NCBI RefSeq assembly: GCF_006345825.1 | Contig: NZ_VCIX01000089.1 | Location: 138,587-202,586 of the forward strand | Length of the DNA stretch: 64,000 nucleotides | Source: Paenibacillus paridis | GTDB lineage: Bacteria; Bacillota; Bacilli; Paenibacillales; Paenibacillaceae | Direction: 5' to 3' | Shown here: positions 62,323-64,000 of the stretch, in pieces | Numbering within the stretch: position 1 is the stretch's first letter | Layout: each line of letters opens with the position of its first letter | Program-made: the position numbers and the translations under genes | Notes under the pieces: generated by a model | What the model was told of the DNA's origin: nothing | Seen by the model: the letters and a program-made list of their open reading frames with translations, nothing else | The model's database searches: none

Positions 62323-63931
62323 CGAAAGGTCGGTTGTGGAAGGGGTTGCCGCAACGCTGCCTTGCGAGGAGCTTAAGATCGGCACGGTGCATAAGGCGTT
62401 TTCGGTCACTGATGCGCTTTCCATCATTCGACGGCATTCCGTAGACCTGATCATCACCGATATTCGAATGCCTGGCATTTCCGGTCTGGAGCTAATGGAC
62501 AAGCTGAGGGAGGTTTCGCCGTCGACGCAATGTATTTTGCTTACGGGCCATGCGGAATTTGAGTATGCCAAACGCGCGATCAGCGGCGGTGCTTCGGACT
62601 ATCTTCTCAAGCCAGTGAACGACGACGACTTGATTCGCGCTGTTGATAAGGCGCTGGGCACTGTCCAGAAGGAATGGGAAGAGCTTGTCTCGCGGGATAA
62701 CACGCTGAGGACGATGCGGGACAACTTGCCGCTGCTTCGTAGGGACCTGCTGCTAGAGCTGCTGTTAGGGCATGCCATCGCAGGCGATGCTTTGGACGAC
62801 AAGCTGGCTTCGCTTATGCTTCCATTCACTCAGGGAGACCATGCTGCGCTGCTGCTCATCCGGCTGGAGGAGCCATTCGTTCATTATGATTATAAGGATC
62901 GTACGCTCCTTGAATATGCCGTCAGCAACGTAGCCGAAGAGGTGCTTCGCGAGCACTGCCAGGTATGGTCCTGTAAGGAAGCACATGGTTATTTAGCTTT
63001 TGTGGTCAAAATTAACGTGGCCAAGGCGACGCGAGGCGTCCCGAGGCAAACGGCAAAAGAACAGCTAGAGCGGCTTGGCGAGCTCATCCAGCGGCAGGTA
63101 GAGACCTATCTCAAAGGCGCCGTATCGGTCGTGATCGGCGAGGAGGGATCTTTTCCAGAGCAGCTCGCGCTGTCGTATGGCAATGCGCTTGCAGCTTTCC
63201 GCAAGCATATCGGAAGAGGCAAAGGCTATTTGCTTCCGATTGGCGAGCACAGGGAGACATCGGCCATGCAGACGCTTAGGCAGCTATACGAGCCCCCGAC
63301 GCTGCCGGATTTGCTTGAAGCGGGACGATGGGACGCGTTTGAGAAGAAGCTTGAGCTCATATTCAAGGAGCTCGAACAGGAATTCAGCAGCTCTGCGGAG
63401 CATGCCTTTGAGACCTTTTGCGCGGTGACGGGAGCATTAGCTTTTGTTGCCCACAAAAGCGGCTTTGGCTTATTTGACTTTTTGCCGCAGAATGAGCGGG
63501 CTTCGTTAAGTTTTGAATCGTTCGAAACGTTCAGCCAGCTGCGGGACAGTTTGTTTCGCTTGGCATCGCTCATGCGTTCATCGCTGGAGCGCGAGGCGGC
63601 GGACAGCCATTCCAAGCTGATCCACAAGGTTCACCGTTTTATCGAGGATCATTTGGACAAGCCGATTTCGCTGCAGATGATCGGGGAATGCGTGCATCTT
63701 CATCCGGTTTACGTCTCGCAAATGTACAAATCGGTGACCGGAGAGAGCCTCACGGATTATATGCTTCGGATTCGGATGGAGAAATCCGCCTATTTGCTCA
63801 AAACGACAAATTTGAAAATCTATGAAATCGGCAACAAATTCAGCTATCAGAACGCACCTTATTTTATTAAGCAATTCAAAAAGGTATACGGAATGACGCC
63901 TCAGGAATACAAGGATCAGCATTCCGTTTAA
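62297..63931 (+). CDS. YesN-like AraC-type response regulator, long form
   Basis: 544 residues. Receiver (EILIVDDERSVVEGVAATL; phospho-Asp in DLIITDIRMPG; YLLKPVNDDD), a 270-residue middle region common to this group, and a C-terminal AraC HTH (ISLQMIGECVHLHPVYVSQMY, IYEIGNKFSYQNAPYFIKQF, YGMTPQEYK). AAGGAGGAGGACGAGG precedes ATG 62297. Partner of the kinase at 60556; probably regulates the lpl-like genes and the following, truncated gene. Confidence 0.93.
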   Translation: MYEILIVDDERSVVEGVAATLPCEELKIGTVHKAFSVTDALSIIRRHSVDLIITDIRMPGISGLELMDKLREVSPSTQCILLTGHAEFEYAKRAISGGASDYLLKPVNDDDLIRAVDKALGTVQKEWEELVSRDNTLRTMRDNLPLLRRDLLLELLLGHAIAGDALDDKLASLMLPFTQGDHAALLLIRLEEPFVHYDYKDRTLLEYAVSNVAEEVLREHCQVWSCKEAHGYLAFVVKINVAKATRGVPRQTAKEQLERLGELIQRQVETYLKGAVSVVIGEEGSFPEQLALSYGNALAAFRKHIGRGKGYLLPIGEHRETSAMQTLRQLYEPPTLPDLLEAGRWDAFEKKLELIFKELEQEFSSSAEHAFETFCAVTGALAFVAHKSGFGLFDFLPQNERASLSFESFETFSQLRDSLFRLASLMRSSLEREAADSHSKLIHKVHRFIEDHLDKPISLQMIGECVHLHPVYVSQMYKSVTGESLTDYMLRIRMEKSAYLLKTTNLKIYEIGNKFSYQNAPYFIKQFKKVYGMTPQEYKDQHSV

Positions 63932-63941
63932 TCGGGAGAGG

Positions 63942-64000
63942 ATGAATGCAATGGGGAGCACGAAGCCGGTATATAACGGGAGAGCTTGGAAGGATACGGA
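63942..64000 (+). CDS. start of a further gene, cut by the window end
   Basis: ATG 63942 preceded by GGGAGAGG opens MNAMGSTKPVYNGRAWKDT with no stop to the window end. The NGRAWKDT string resembles the start of some glycoside hydrolases (GH43-like), which would suit the locus, but 19 residues are too few to decide. It lies 10 nt after the response regulator, so it is likely in the same operon. Confidence 0.5.
   Translation, partial: MNAMGSTKPVYNGRAWKDT

Noticed and set aside
1..64000. CRISPR arrays, tRNA or rRNA genes
   Set aside because: No spaced direct-repeat array and no cloverleaf or rRNA sequence noticed on reading; a dedicated scan would be needed to exclude them fully.

Overview
The window reads as a Paenibacillus-like (Paenibacillaceae, Firmicutes) chromosome. 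Sporulating-Bacillales style genes (yneK/DUF2621, yqfS-type endonuclease IV, YesM/YesN-type two-component pairs, Lpl-type ABC importers), strong AGGAGG ribosome sites and many TTG/GTG starts support this. The backbone is GC-balanced. Positions of about 2.63-29.87 kb are strikingly AT-rich and form an inserted element.

Layout: 1-0.5 kb holds the end of a transaldolase. 0.6-2.65 kb and 29.87-38.37 kb are the two halves of one Tad/Flp-type pilus locus (cpaE/tadZ, cpaF/tadA, tadB, tadC, flp, TadE/TadG-like pseudopilins, prepilin peptidase, FHA protein). It is split inside the cpaF ATPase gene by a 27.2-kb serine-integrase element. Both junctions are readable: a shared CAGG core carrying the central CA dinucleotide, flanked on the element side by 18-bp arms that are inverted repeats of one another. 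Joining the CAG codons at 2634 and 29873 restores an in-frame CpaF of about 412 residues. The element is therefore a gene-interrupting insertion whose precise excision would repair the pilus motor.

The element (2.63-29.87 kb) carries the large serine integrase at its left end, phage-like regulators and tail-gene remnants, a possible replication gene followed by a long hairpin, and a series of predicted defence or conflict genes. These are an unrecognised three-gene operon with a zinc-ribbon and a 2-TM protein, an intact Mrr-like nuclease beside a decayed one, a PD-(D/E)XK nuclease, a UvrD-like helicase, an RNxxxH HEPN-like protein, an OLD-family ATPase-TOPRIM nuclease, a TIR protein, and a deaminase with an overlapping small partner. 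It also holds three copies of a conserved hairpin RNA (two preceding paralogous 65-aa ORFs), several tiny ORFs, a 5' scrap of a group II intron and a small resolvase.

38.3-45.1 kb is housekeeping: epimerase, lipoprotein, DUF2621 protein, nfo, purU, tkt, ppnP. 45.2-64 kb is carbohydrate uptake: a LacI regulator divergent from a GH2 beta-mannosidase; a YesM/YesN-like pair divergent from an ABC importer and a GH4 enzyme with the CHEV motif of LplD-type alpha-galacturonidases; then an LplB/LplC/LplA-like importer followed by its own histidine kinase and AraC-type response regulator. The sugar assignments rest on enzyme family only.
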